Shown here: positions 14,883 to 22,578 of the stretch, one piece after another
Layout: every line of letters begins with the position of its first letter
How positions within the stretch are numbered: the stretch's first letter is position 1
Source: Halomonas sp. H10-9-1
GTDB lineage: Bacteria > Pseudomonadota > Gammaproteobacteria > Pseudomonadales > Halomonadaceae
DNA: 64,000 nucleotides
Reading direction: 5' to 3'
NCBI RefSeq assembly: GCF_040147005.1
Contig: NZ_JAMSHO010000001.1
Span: 744,001-808,000 of the forward strand
The notes under the pieces: model-generated
What the model was told of the DNA's origin: nothing
The model's database searches: none
What the model saw: only the letters and a program-made list of their open reading frames with translations
Position numbers and translations under genes: made by a program

Positions 14883-16130
14883 TTACCCCTCGCTGCCGGC
14901 CCAGCGCTCGTCGGGGTGGACCTCGTTGGCGGGCAGCACCGGGTCGTAGCCATCCTCGCGCAGCGCTTCGATCACCTCCCGGGTATGCTCGCTGCCCAGG
15001 GTCTCCAGGGTCGCCTCCACTTCGGTGGCGCGCAGCGAGAGGTCGGTGAAGGTGCGATGATGAGCGATCTGGATGACGTTGGCGTGGCATTCGGCCAGGC
15101 GCCGGGTCAGCTCGGCCAGGGCGCCGGGCACGTCGGGGATCGCCACGCGCACTCGCACGATGCGCCCGCTGCGTACCAGGCCGCGCTGGATCACCGAGGA
15201 GAGCGCCAGCATGTCGATGTTGCCGCCGCACAGGATCAGCCCCACCTTGCGCCCGCGGTAGCGTTCCGGGTCGGCCAGCACCGCGGCCAGGCCGGCGGCG
15301 CCGGCGCCCTCCGCCACGCTCTTCTCGATCTCCAGCAGCAGCAGGATGGCGCGTTCGATCTCGGGTTCGTCCACCAGCACGATATCACTCACCCGCTCGC
15401 GCACGATGGGCAGGGTCAGCTTGCCCGGCTGCTTGACGGCGATGCCCTCGGCCAGGGTGGCCAGGCCGCAGTGGATCGGCTCCCCGGCCAGCGCCTGTTG
15501 CATGGCGGGGAAGCGCTGGGTCTGCACGCCGACGACCTCGATGCCGGGCTTGAGCTCGGTGGCGGCGATGGCGTTGCCGCTGATCAGCCCGCCGCCACCG
15601 ATGGGGATGACCAGGGCGTCGAGGTCGGGGGCGTCCTCGAGCATCTCCAGGGCGATGGTGCCCTGGCCGGCGATGATGCGCTCATCATCGTAGGGGTGCA
15701 CGAACACCAGGTTGCGCTCGGCGGCGAGGCGGTGGGCGTAGTCGCCGGCCTCGGCGACCCCGTCACCATGGAGGTGCACCTCCGCGCCAAGCTGGCGGGT
15801 GTTGTGCACCTTGAGGTTGGGGGTATGGCGGGGCATGACGATGGTGGCGCGGATGCCCAATCGGGCGGCGTGATAGGCCACCGCCTGGGCGTGGTTGCCG
15901 GCGGACATGGCGATCACGCCTCGGGCGCGCTCCTCGGGAGACAGCGTCAGCAGGTGATTGAGCGCCCCGCGCTCCTTGAAGGCGGCGGTGAACTGGTGGT
16001 TCTCGAACTTGATGAAGAGCTCGCAGCCGGCGATTCGCGACAGGGTGTGGGAGTGCAGGCAGGGGGTGCGCTCCACACTTCCCCGGATGCGCTCGGCGGC
16101 GGTGCGGATGTCGTCGAGGGTCACGCTCAT
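14883..16130 (-). CDS. Threonine ammonia-lyase (PLP-dependent, with C-terminal ACT-like domain)
   Basis: The 415-residue protein is a fold-type II PLP enzyme converting threonine (and serine) to 2-oxobutyrate (pyruvate) and ammonia. AAFKERGALN near residue 48 holds the Schiff-base lysine, MSAGNHAQAVAYHA near 74 is the substrate loop, and IPIGGGGLISG near 176 binds the cofactor phosphate. Residues 330-405 form one ACT-like regulatory domain (VRVAIPDVPGALAELTRRLA). This layout matches catabolic/biodegradative long TdcB-type enzymes better than biosynthetic IlvA, which carries two such domains at about 510 residues. GGAGG precedes the start. Confidence 0.9.
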   Translation of the reverse strand: MSVTLDDIRTAAERIRGSVERTPCLHSHTLSRIAGCELFIKFENHQFTAAFKERGALNHLLTLSPEERARGVIAMSAGNHAQAVAYHAARLGIRATIVMPRHTPNLKVHNTRQLGAEVHLHGDGVAEAGDYAHRLAAERNLVFVHPYDDERIIAGQGTIALEMLEDAPDLDALVIPIGGGGLISGNAIAATELKPGIEVVGVQTQRFPAMQQALAGEPIHCGLATLAEGIAVKQPGKLTLPIVRERVSDIVLVDEPEIERAILLLLEIEKSVAEGAGAAGLAAVLADPERYRGRKVGLILCGGNIDMLALSSVIQRGLVRSGRIVRVRVAIPDVPGALAELTRRLAECHANVIQIAHHRTFTDLSLRATEVEATLETLGSEHTREVIEALREDGYDPVLPANEVHPDERWAGSEG

Positions 16131-16183
16131 GGTGGGGGGCCTCCGGTTCTGGGCTGACCTTCATGATGCGTTGTCGCAAAGTT

Positions 16184-16201
16184 GATGTCGAAATGGACAT
16201 C
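16184..16201. promoter_or_regulatory. Palindrome in threonine ammonia-lyase / DUF533 divergent spacer
   Basis: GATGTC and GACATC form a 6-bp inverted repeat with a 6-base spacer, about 55 bp upstream of the ammonia-lyase start. A further GATGTC half-site follows at 16208. It may bind a dimeric regulator; no candidate is adjacent. Confidence 0.3.
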
Positions 16202-16311
16202 GCAACGGATGTCACGAGGCGCGTTGAAACGCATGTCGAAACCTTGGCGCCTGGGATAGAGTCCATCCAGGCACACCTTTTATCCGTGCATGTGATCACG
16301 AGGAGAACGCG

Positions 16312-17058
16312 ATGAACGCCAGCAAGATACTGCAACAGCTGATGCAGCAGGCCGGTGGCCAATCCAGCGGCTCGTCCGGTGGTGCCGGTCAGGGCGGCTC
16401 GGGGCTGGATCTCAAGGGCATGTTCGATGGCCTGTCGCGCCAACTGGGCGGCGCTAGCCAGGGCGGCGGTTCGGGCGGAGGTTCGGGAATCGACGTCAAG
16501 AGCCTGCTGGGCGGTGGCGCCCTGGGGCTGCTGGTGGGCTCCAAGCGCGGACGCAAGCTGGGCGGCAAGGCGCTCAAGTATGGCGCCATCGCCGGCGTCG
16601 GCGCGCTGGCCTGGAAGGCTTGGCAGAGCTCGCGCAGCGGCTCAGGGGAGGGCGCCTCGGTGCCGGCGGAGGGTGAGCCGGTGGAGCGGCTGGGCGGCCA
16701 GGCCCTCGAGCGGCGCAGCCTGGAGCTGCTGCAGGCGATGATCATGGCGGCCCGCGCCGATGGCCATATCGACGACCAGGAGCGCGAACTGATCGCCGGC
16801 CAGATTGACGCCCTGGGAGCGGATCAGGAGCTGCATGCCTGGGTGGAGCGCCAGCTTCAGGCGCCGCTGGACGCCGAGGCCCTGGCGGCCCAGGTGGATT
16901 CGCCCCAGGCGGCCCGGGAGATGTACCTGATCAGCGTGGCGGTAGTCGATGAGCAGAATGCCATGGAACGGGCCTGGCTCGACCAGCTCGGTAAGGCACT
17001 GGCGCTGCCCGACGCGGTTACCGTCGAGCTGGAGCACCAGGCCCGGGAGGCCGGTTGA
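16312..17058 (+). CDS. DUF533 / YebE-family membrane-associated protein with TerB-like domain
   Basis: The 248-residue protein has a Gly/Ser/Gln-rich N-terminus (residues 15-60) and a hydrophobic, basic stretch around 65-100 (GGGALGLLVGSKRGRKLGGKALKYGAIAGVGALAW). The latter is named here only as a landmark and may associate with the membrane. A helical TerB-like domain spans about 130-245 (LLQAMIMAARADGHIDDQER). This is the DUF533/YebE architecture; function is not established, although YebE is linked to envelope stress responses in E. coli. GAGGAG precedes the start. It is translationally coupled to pgpA by a one-base TGATG overlap. Confidence 0.85.
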   Translation: MNASKILQQLMQQAGGQSSGSSGGAGQGGSGLDLKGMFDGLSRQLGGASQGGGSGGGSGIDVKSLLGGGALGLLVGSKRGRKLGGKALKYGAIAGVGALAWKAWQSSRSGSGEGASVPAEGEPVERLGGQALERRSLELLQAMIMAARADGHIDDQERELIAGQIDALGADQELHAWVERQLQAPLDAEALAAQVDSPQAAREMYLISVAVVDEQNAMERAWLDQLGKALALPDAVTVELEHQAREAG

Positions 17059-17531
17059 TGGCCGAGCCATTGATGGTGCTGGCCACCGGGCTGGGCACGG
17101 GGCTCTCGCCCTGGGCCTCGGGCACGCTGGGCGCGCTGCTCGGCGTGCCGCTGGCCTGGTGGCTGCTGGGGCGGGCCCGGCGGGTGCAGGTGGCGGTGAC
17201 GCTGGCGCTGCTGCTGGCTGCGGTGCCGGTGTGTCACCTGGCCGAGCAGGCCTTGGTCGCCAAGGATGACGGGCGCATCGTGCTCGACGAGATCGTCGCC
17301 TTCCCGGTGGCGGTGCTGGGGCTGGCGGCAGCGCGCCAGCCGCTGGCCATGGCCTCGGCTTTCGTGGTCTATCGGGTGTTCGATGCTACCAAGCCGCCGC
17401 CGGTGAGCCTGGCCGAGGCGGTGCCCGGTGGCGCTGGTGTCGTGCTGGACGACGTCATCGCCGCGGCCATGGCGTGGCTGGTGATGGCCGCCGGCCTCGC
17501 GCTGTGGCGGCGGCGTCAGGCCTCCTCCTGA
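17058..17531 (+). CDS. pgpA: Phosphatidylglycerophosphatase A
   Basis: A 157-residue inner-membrane phosphatase that removes the phosphate of phosphatidylglycerol phosphate in phospholipid synthesis. Motifs are TGLGTGLSPWASGTLGALLG at the N-terminus, KDDGRIVLDEIVAFPVAV near residue 70 (the acidic DE pair), VVYRVFDATKPPPV near 104 and GGAGVVLDDVIAA near 127. These match PgpA closely. ATG 17058 overlaps the DUF533 stop by one base. In many proteobacteria pgpA follows thiL; here it follows DUF533 instead. Its last 16 bases overlap the converging PhoD-like gene. Confidence 0.9.
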   Translation: MAEPLMVLATGLGTGLSPWASGTLGALLGVPLAWWLLGRARRVQVAVTLALLLAAVPVCHLAEQALVAKDDGRIVLDEIVAFPVAVLGLAAARQPLAMASAFVVYRVFDATKPPPVSLAEAVPGGAGVVLDDVIAAAMAWLVMAAGLALWRRRQASS

Positions 17532-19456
17532 GTCGGCGGCGGGAAGCGCACGTCGAAGCCGCGGGCGTCGAGCTGGCGGATCTCGCGGGGTCGGCCCTGG
17601 TCGTCGAAGTCGACCAGGCCGATCCCGCTGCCGTTCCACAGCCGCTCGCCGGCCTTGGCGTGGTCGGGATCGCGGGGCGTGATCGCCAGGCGGCGGCGCT
17701 TGGTGAACCAATTGAGCGGTGACCAGGGCGCATAGAGCCAGCGATTCAGGCGATCGAACCAGTCGAGCAGGGTGTCGGGGAAGGCGTTCTTGATGCCGCT
17801 GGAGGTGATCTGCCACAACCGCGGCCCCTGGCGGCGCTGGCGGATGCGGATGTCGTAGGCGAAGGAGTAGTGCACGTCGCCGGAGAGGATCACGTAGTTC
17901 CCCGGGGTGCGCGAGTGGCGGAAGATATTGAGCAGCACGCTGGCCGCGCCGCGGTGGGCCATCCAGTTCTCGGCGTCCACCAGCAGCGGCCTGCCGGCCA
18001 GGGTGAAGAGCTTCTGTATCACCTCGATCAGCTTGACCCCGAACATCGGCGCCGGCGAGACGATGATCACCGAGTGGTGGTGGAGCAGCGCCTGCTGGAA
18101 CTCGCTTAGCGCCTCCCAGTCCATCAGGCCCGATGGGCGTCCGGGGCTGCGCTCGCTGCGCCAGCGCCGGGTACGGGTGTCGAGCACCACCAGCGGCGGT
18201 TCGCCGGGGATCTCGAACTCCCAGCCTTCGAAGCGCAGCAGCCGTGAGAGCTGGGCATCCCACGCCTCGCCGTCGAGCCAGCCGTCGCCGGCCTCGGCCC
18301 GCGCGAGCAGCTCGCTGGCCTCCTCCAGTGGGGCGGTCAGGCGTTCGGGGTCGTTGCCCCAGCCCTGGAAGAGCAGGTAGCCGAGCAGGGCGTTGCCGAT
18401 GATGCGCCGCGAGAAGGGGTGGCCGTAGGCGGTGCGTTCCCAGTCGGCGGTCAGGTTCCAGTCGTCGGTGATGTCGTGGTCATCGAAGATCATCAGGGTC
18501 GGCAGCCGCGCCAGCAGGCGTGCGGCGGCGGGCAGGCCGGCCACGAAGCGTTCGATCACCGCCTTCTGCTCGTCGAACAGCGCGGTATTCTGGTCATCCA
18601 GCGCCGGCGCCTCCACCTCGGTCAGTGACCAGGGCGTGGGCGACCATACCAGCAGGTACATGGCCACCACCTCGGCGAACGTGACCAGGTGGTTGCGGGC
18701 GTTGGCCGAGGTGAACACCGGCTTGCGCACCCCGCCGAAGAAGCGTTCGCGCAGGTTCTCGCTGCTCTTGACATCGGGCAGCAGCGACTCGCGGTCGTAG
18801 TAGTGGGCGGCCTCGCCGTGCAACGCCTGGCTGTCGGCCACCACGGCGCCCTCCAGCGGCTCGTCGAACAGGCTCAGTCGGCGGATCAGCGCGTGAATGG
18901 CCACCAGCATGGGGCCGGCGACGTCGTCGGCGTAGACCTGGTCGCCGGTCATCAACAGCCAGGCGGGACGTTCCGCGGGGGCCGTGTGGCGCTTGGCCAG
19001 CCATGCCTCGGCGCGTGCCAGGCCATCGCCGCCGTCGTGGTGGGGCTTGCGACAGGAGCCGTGCAGCAGGCGATGGTGGCGGCCGGCCAGCACGAAGGCG
19101 GGCAGCTCGCCCTCGGCGTCGAGCAGGTGGGGGCCCCAGTCGGCGATGCCGCGTTGGCCCCCGCTGTCGTGAACACGGAGATCGTAGGCGATCAGGGTGT
19201 CGGTCGGCAGCGGCGTTGCGAGTGGCAGGTCGATCAGGTGCAGCCAGGCGTGGTGGCCCACCGGCACCCGACGGCAGTGCTCCTCGGTGAGGGTGACCCG
19301 GCGCGTGGCCTCGCCGGCCGGCGTGAGGACGAGGGTCAGCGCGAGGGGGCGGCTCGCCGCCAGCCACAGCACCAGGCGGTCGGGCGCGAGGCGACGCAGC
19401 AGCGGGCCGGCGAGTACGGGGGGCAGGGCGGTCTCTTCCATGGATGTGATCGTCAT
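17516..19456 (-). CDS. PhoD-like metallophosphatase, cytoplasmic type
   Basis: A 646-residue PhoD/PhoD-like phosphatase. Metal-ligand motifs appear in order: GDQVYADDVAGPML near residue 172, IFDDHDITDDWN near 308 and LSGDVHYSFAYD near 526, with RLLHGSCRKPHHDGGDG near 130. The chosen start (AGGAA 6 bases upstream, within 15 bp of the histidine kinase stop) gives no Tat or Sec signal, unlike classical secreted PhoD, so it probably acts in the cytoplasm. It is the last gene of a PepSY-regulator-kinase operon, which suggests induction by that two-component system. Substrate unknown; phosphodiesters or phosphomonoesters are possible. Confidence 0.8.
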   Translation of the reverse strand: MTITSMEETALPPVLAGPLLRRLAPDRLVLWLAASRPLALTLVLTPAGEATRRVTLTEEHCRRVPVGHHAWLHLIDLPLATPLPTDTLIAYDLRVHDSGGQRGIADWGPHLLDAEGELPAFVLAGRHHRLLHGSCRKPHHDGGDGLARAEAWLAKRHTAPAERPAWLLMTGDQVYADDVAGPMLVAIHALIRRLSLFDEPLEGAVVADSQALHGEAAHYYDRESLLPDVKSSENLRERFFGGVRKPVFTSANARNHLVTFAEVVAMYLLVWSPTPWSLTEVEAPALDDQNTALFDEQKAVIERFVAGLPAAARLLARLPTLMIFDDHDITDDWNLTADWERTAYGHPFSRRIIGNALLGYLLFQGWGNDPERLTAPLEEASELLARAEAGDGWLDGEAWDAQLSRLLRFEGWEFEIPGEPPLVVLDTRTRRWRSERSPGRPSGLMDWEALSEFQQALLHHHSVIIVSPAPMFGVKLIEVIQKLFTLAGRPLLVDAENWMAHRGAASVLLNIFRHSRTPGNYVILSGDVHYSFAYDIRIRQRRQGPRLWQITSSGIKNAFPDTLLDWFDRLNRWLYAPWSPLNWFTKRRRLAITPRDPDHAKAGERLWNGSGIGLVDFDDQGRPREIRQLDARGFDVRFPPPTQEEA

Positions 19457-19470
19457 GCGGTTTCCTGGGG

Positions 19471-20859
19471 TCATCCCGAGACAGGTCTCGCGGCGACAGG
19501 TTCCTGCCTCGCCGATGGTGCGGCCAGCGGGCTTGACGGCAGCCAGACCCGGGCGGCGAGCCCACCGAGCGCCGAGCGCGCCAGGTTGAGCTCGCCACCG
19601 TGCAGCTCCGCGAGCTCGTTCACGATGGCAAGCCCCAGCCCGCTCTGGGAGCGCTGCTCGTCGAGCCGCGCCCCACGCGCCAGGGCCTCCCGGCGCTGGG
19701 CCTCGTCCATGCCGGGGCCGTCGTCCTCCACCGCCAACCACACCCCGTCGGCTGCCTCGCCGCCGCTCAGCCGCACCTCCCCCGTGGCCCAGCGCAGGGC
19801 GTTGTCGAGCAGGTTGCCGGCCAGCTCCTGGAGGTCCTGGGGGTCCAGGCGCAGGCGCAGCGTCGCCGGCAGCGCCACCGTCAGTGCAATGCCGCGTCGC
19901 TCGGCCAGGCGGCCCAGCCCCTCGACGATGGGGGCGAGCACTGCGGCCACCGCGATGCGCGGCGCCAGGCCGGCGTCGCCCGCCGCGGTGGCCCGCGCCA
20001 GGTGGTGGCGCACCGCGGCGTCGATGCGCGCGAGCTCCTCGCGGAGGCGCCCGCGCCGTGGCTCCTCGATGCCGTCGGCCAGGGTGGTCAGCACGCTGAC
20101 CGGGGTCTTCAGGGCGTGGGCGAGGTTGCCGGCGGCGTGGCGGGCGTGGGCCATCAGTCGACGGTCGCGCTCCAGCACCCCGTTCATGGCCGCGGCCAGG
20201 CGGGCGAGCTCCTCCGGGAGGCGGGTGTCCAGGTGCTCGGCCTCGCCATCCTCCACCCGGCGCAGGTCGGCGCGCAGGCGGCGCAGGGGGGCCAGCCCCC
20301 AGCGGACCTGCAGCGCCAGGGTGGCCAGCAGCAGCACGCCGAGGCCGGCCAGGGAGAGCACCACCAGGCGGTTGAAGCGGGCGATCTCGGTGTCCAGCGG
20401 CTCCCGGGAGATCGCCACGGCGACGTGCAGCGGCGCGGCCAGCGGGGCGAGGCGGATGTCGCGCTCGATGGCGCGCAGCGGCGTGTCGCGAGGCCCCGGC
20501 AGGTCACGGAAGGTGACCTCAGGGTGAGCGGCCGTGGCCAGGCGCTGGTCCCACAGCGAGCGCGAGGTGAGGGTGTGATCGCCGCCGTCGCTGGCCTGCC
20601 AGTACCAGCCGGAGAAGACCCGGGTGAAGCGTGGCTCGCCCAGGTCGCGCTGCAGCACCAGTGCGCCCTCGACGTCGTCCCAGGCCAGCCCGGCGGCGAC
20701 CACCTGCAGCAGCGATTCGAGGCGCTGGTCGAAGGCGGCGGTGGCGGTGGCCTGGACGTGGCGGGAGAGGGCGATGCCGGAGAGCGGCAGCGAGACCAGC
20801 AGGATCAGGAGCGTCGCCAGCATCAGCCGGCTGGCCAGGGAGAGGCGGTGCGGGATCAT
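19471..20859 (-). CDS. Sensor histidine kinase (PhoQ-like)
   Basis: A 462-residue inner-membrane kinase. Helix 1 lies at residues 10-32, a periplasmic sensor region at 33-160 (with FSGWYWQASDGG), helix 2 at about 168-190, then HAMP. The H-box is GNLAHALKTPVSVL near residue 247, the N-box is NLLDNALRWA, G1 is DDGPGMD and G2 is GLGLAIVNEL. The H-box form and sensor type resemble the PhoQ group. ATG 20859 overlaps the response regulator stop by 4 bases (ATGA). A much longer upstream frame is only a shadow of the regulator gene. The signal sensed is unknown; divalent cations are a guess from family resemblance. Confidence 0.9.
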   Translation of the reverse strand: MIPHRLSLASRLMLATLLILLVSLPLSGIALSRHVQATATAAFDQRLESLLQVVAAGLAWDDVEGALVLQRDLGEPRFTRVFSGWYWQASDGGDHTLTSRSLWDQRLATAAHPEVTFRDLPGPRDTPLRAIERDIRLAPLAAPLHVAVAISREPLDTEIARFNRLVVLSLAGLGVLLLATLALQVRWGLAPLRRLRADLRRVEDGEAEHLDTRLPEELARLAAAMNGVLERDRRLMAHARHAAGNLAHALKTPVSVLTTLADGIEEPRRGRLREELARIDAAVRHHLARATAAGDAGLAPRIAVAAVLAPIVEGLGRLAERRGIALTVALPATLRLRLDPQDLQELAGNLLDNALRWATGEVRLSGGEAADGVWLAVEDDGPGMDEAQRREALARGARLDEQRSQSGLGLAIVNELAELHGGELNLARSALGGLAARVWLPSSPLAAPSARQEPVAARPVSG

Positions 20860-21527
20860 GGCGCACCGTCGGTGTCGACCAGGCGGTAGCCCTGGCCGCG
20901 GCGGGTCTCGATGCGTGCGGCCCCCAGCTTGCGCCGCAGGCGGCTGACCTGCACGTCGATGACGTTGGAGTCGGGTTCGTGGTCGCGATCGTAGACATGC
21001 TCGGCGAGTTCGCTGCGGCTGACCACCCGCGGGGCGGCGTGGGCCAGGTAGGCGAGCAGCCGTGACTCCTGGGCGGTGAGGCTGATCGGGCGACCGGCCA
21101 GGGTAACGCTGCCGCTGTGGGTGTCGAGGGCCAGCTCGCCGACCCGGATCACCGGGTGGGCGTGGCCGTGGCTGCGGCGCACCAGGGCGTGGAGGCGGAA
21201 CAGCACCTCGGCGGTCTCGAAGGGCTTGGTCACGTAGTCGTCGGCGCCGGCGGAGAAGCCGGCGGCCTTGTCGGCCCAGCGAGTGCGGGCGGTGAGCACC
21301 AGCACCGGCAGCTCGAGGCCGGCCTCGCGCCACTGGGCGAGCCAGCGGCTGCCGTCGCCGTCGGGCAGGCCCAGGTCGAGGATCACGGCGTCGTAGGCCT
21401 CGGTGCGCACCAGGAAGTCCGCCTCGCCGCCGCTGGCGGTGTGCTCGAGCAGCAGGCCGGCATCCCGCAGCGCTTCACCCAGCGCCTCGGCCAGCGCCGG
21501 GTCGTCCTCCACCAGCAGTACTTTCAC
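20856..21527 (-). CDS. OmpR/PhoP-family response regulator
   Basis: This 223-residue regulator has a receiver domain (residues 1-115) with the acidic pocket EDD at 7-9, the phospho-acceptor Asp51 in [12 protein letters not shown], Thr/Ala in LTARTR and Lys in DDYVTKPF. A winged-helix DNA-binding domain spans about 125-220 ([36 protein letters not shown]). It is overlapped by 4 bases at both ends, with the PepSY gene upstream and the kinase gene downstream, so all are one transcript. It may also control the divergent PepSY gene at 22014. Confidence 0.95.
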   Translation of the reverse strand: MKVLLVEDDPALAEALGEALRDAGLLLEHTASGGEADFLVRTEAYDAVILDLGLPDGDGSRWLAQWREAGLELPVLVLTARTRWADKAAGFSAGADDYVTKPFETAEVLFRLHALVRRSHGHAHPVIRVGELALDTHSGSVTLAGRPISLTAQESRLLAYLAHAAPRVVSRSELAEHVYDRDHEPDSNVIDVQVSRLRRKLGAARIETRRGQGYRLVDTDGAP

Positions 21528-21901
21528 GGTGTCTCCTTGCGTCGCATGGCGTCGATCTTCACGCCCTCCATGCCGACCAGCTCGCCGCTTTCGGCAGCGA
21601 ACTCGAACTCGACCTTCTGCCCCTGGGGGCCGAGCATCTCGATCTCGTAGACCAGGCGGCCGTCGTCGCGCTCCAGCTCCACCTCCAGCACCTGGCCGTC
21701 GTAGCGCGCCTCCAGCCAGTCGAGCAGACTCGGCAGCGCCACGATTTGCTCCTCGCGTACCGCCTCGTAGAGATCGTGCCAGTGCTCCTCCGCCGGTGCG
21801 GGGGCGGCGGCCAGCAGGATCAGCACGCCGGCCAGCGGCACCAGGCGGGGGCGAGTGCGGGGGCGAGGGTGGGTGCGAGTGTGAGGGTATCGTGTCAGCA
21901 T
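21524..21901 (-). CDS. PepSY-domain protein, first gene of two-component operon
   Basis: The 125-residue protein has an Arg-rich start, a hydrophobic signal segment (LVPLAGVLILLAAAPAPAEE, residues 20-39) and a PepSY domain at about 45-118 (ALPSLLDWLEARYDGQVLEVELE, a landmark; then GRLVYEIEML). It is probably periplasmic. PepSY proteins often sit with PhoPQ-like systems and may modulate the sensor or a protease. The start at 21901 lacks a strong ribosome binding site; a longer frame reaches 22102 but runs into the divergent gene. TGA overlaps the regulator ATG by 4 bases. Confidence 0.8.
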   Translation of the reverse strand: MLTRYPHTRTHPRPRTRPRLVPLAGVLILLAAAPAPAEEHWHDLYEAVREEQIVALPSLLDWLEARYDGQVLEVELERDDGRLVYEIEMLGPQGQKVEFEFAAESGELVGMEGVKIDAMRRKETP

Positions 21902-22013
21902 GGGCTCAGGGTGCCAGGCGCAACATGAACAGAGCATGAACGCTGCCGTCACCTTCAGGCAAGGTGAGGGGGTGTGTAATGGCCCGGCAACCCGCAGAGA
22001 TGAGGACACCACC

Positions 22014-22481
22014 ATGCAACGCAAGATGATCCTGACCACTTCCCTGGCCGCCCTGCTGGGCGCCGCCACCCTGGCCCAGGCCGCAGATGATCGCCTGACC
22101 ACCGAGCGCCTCGACGAGGTGCTGGCCCAGGCCAGCGCCTTCGGCTTCCAGACCTATGGGGAGATCGACGTGAAGCGCGACGACCGCGTCGAGGTCGAAG
22201 GCTGGCTCGACGACGAATGGCAGGCCGAGGTGAGCTTCGACCTGACCAGCGGCGAGAGCCTGAAGGAGGAGCGCAAGAAGCGCGACGGCGGCGCCTGGGG
22301 CCTCACCGAGGCCGAGGTGCGCGACGCCATGGCGCTGGCCGTGGCCGAGGGCCTGGTCGAGTTCGAGGAGCTCCAGGTCGACCGCGACGGCCGCATCGAC
22401 ATCGAGGGTTATGATGCCGATGGCCGCGAACTTGAGGTGAAGAGCCGCGACGGCGAGGTGCTCGAGGTCGAGCACGATTGA
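22014..22481 (+). CDS. Periplasmic PepSY-domain protein, divergent from two-component operon
   Basis: A 155-residue protein with a clear signal peptide (MILTTSLAALLGAATLAQAA, cut after AQA near residue 23). Two PepSY-like repeats follow: about 28-80 (ASAFGFQTYGEIDVKRDDRV) and 100-153 (VEFEELQVDRDGRIDIEGYD). It is highly acidic in its mature part. The start has GAGG about 9 bases upstream. Divergence from the PepSY/regulator/kinase operon across a 112-bp spacer suggests control by that regulator and a role in the same envelope response. Confidence 0.85.
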   Translation: MQRKMILTTSLAALLGAATLAQAADDRLTTERLDEVLAQASAFGFQTYGEIDVKRDDRVEVEGWLDDEWQAEVSFDLTSGESLKEERKKRDGGAWGLTEAEVRDAMALAVAEGLVEFEELQVDRDGRIDIEGYDADGRELEVKSRDGEVLEVEHD

Positions 22482-22527
22482 TTCCCGGCCGGGGGACTCC
22501 CCGGCCACCGGTTCGGCCATCATGAAC

Positions 22528-22556
22528 AGGGCCCGGCGCGATATGCGCCGGGCCCT
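22528..22556. terminator. Bidirectional terminator between PepSY and FMN glutamate-synthase-like genes
   Basis: AGGGCCCGGCGC and GCGCCGGGCCCT form a perfect 12-bp stem with a 5-base loop between two convergent genes. A shorter GC-rich hairpin precedes it at about 22486-22505. Confidence 0.75.
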
Positions 22557-22578
22557 CTGCCTTGTGCCTGGGGGGCGG

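Noticed and set aside
17516..17531. 16-base tail-to-tail overlaps (pgpA/PhoD-like, and hydrolase/livF at 55548-55563) as possible antisense regulation
   Set aside because: Short convergent overlaps are common in compact GC-rich genomes, and there is no further sign of a regulatory role.
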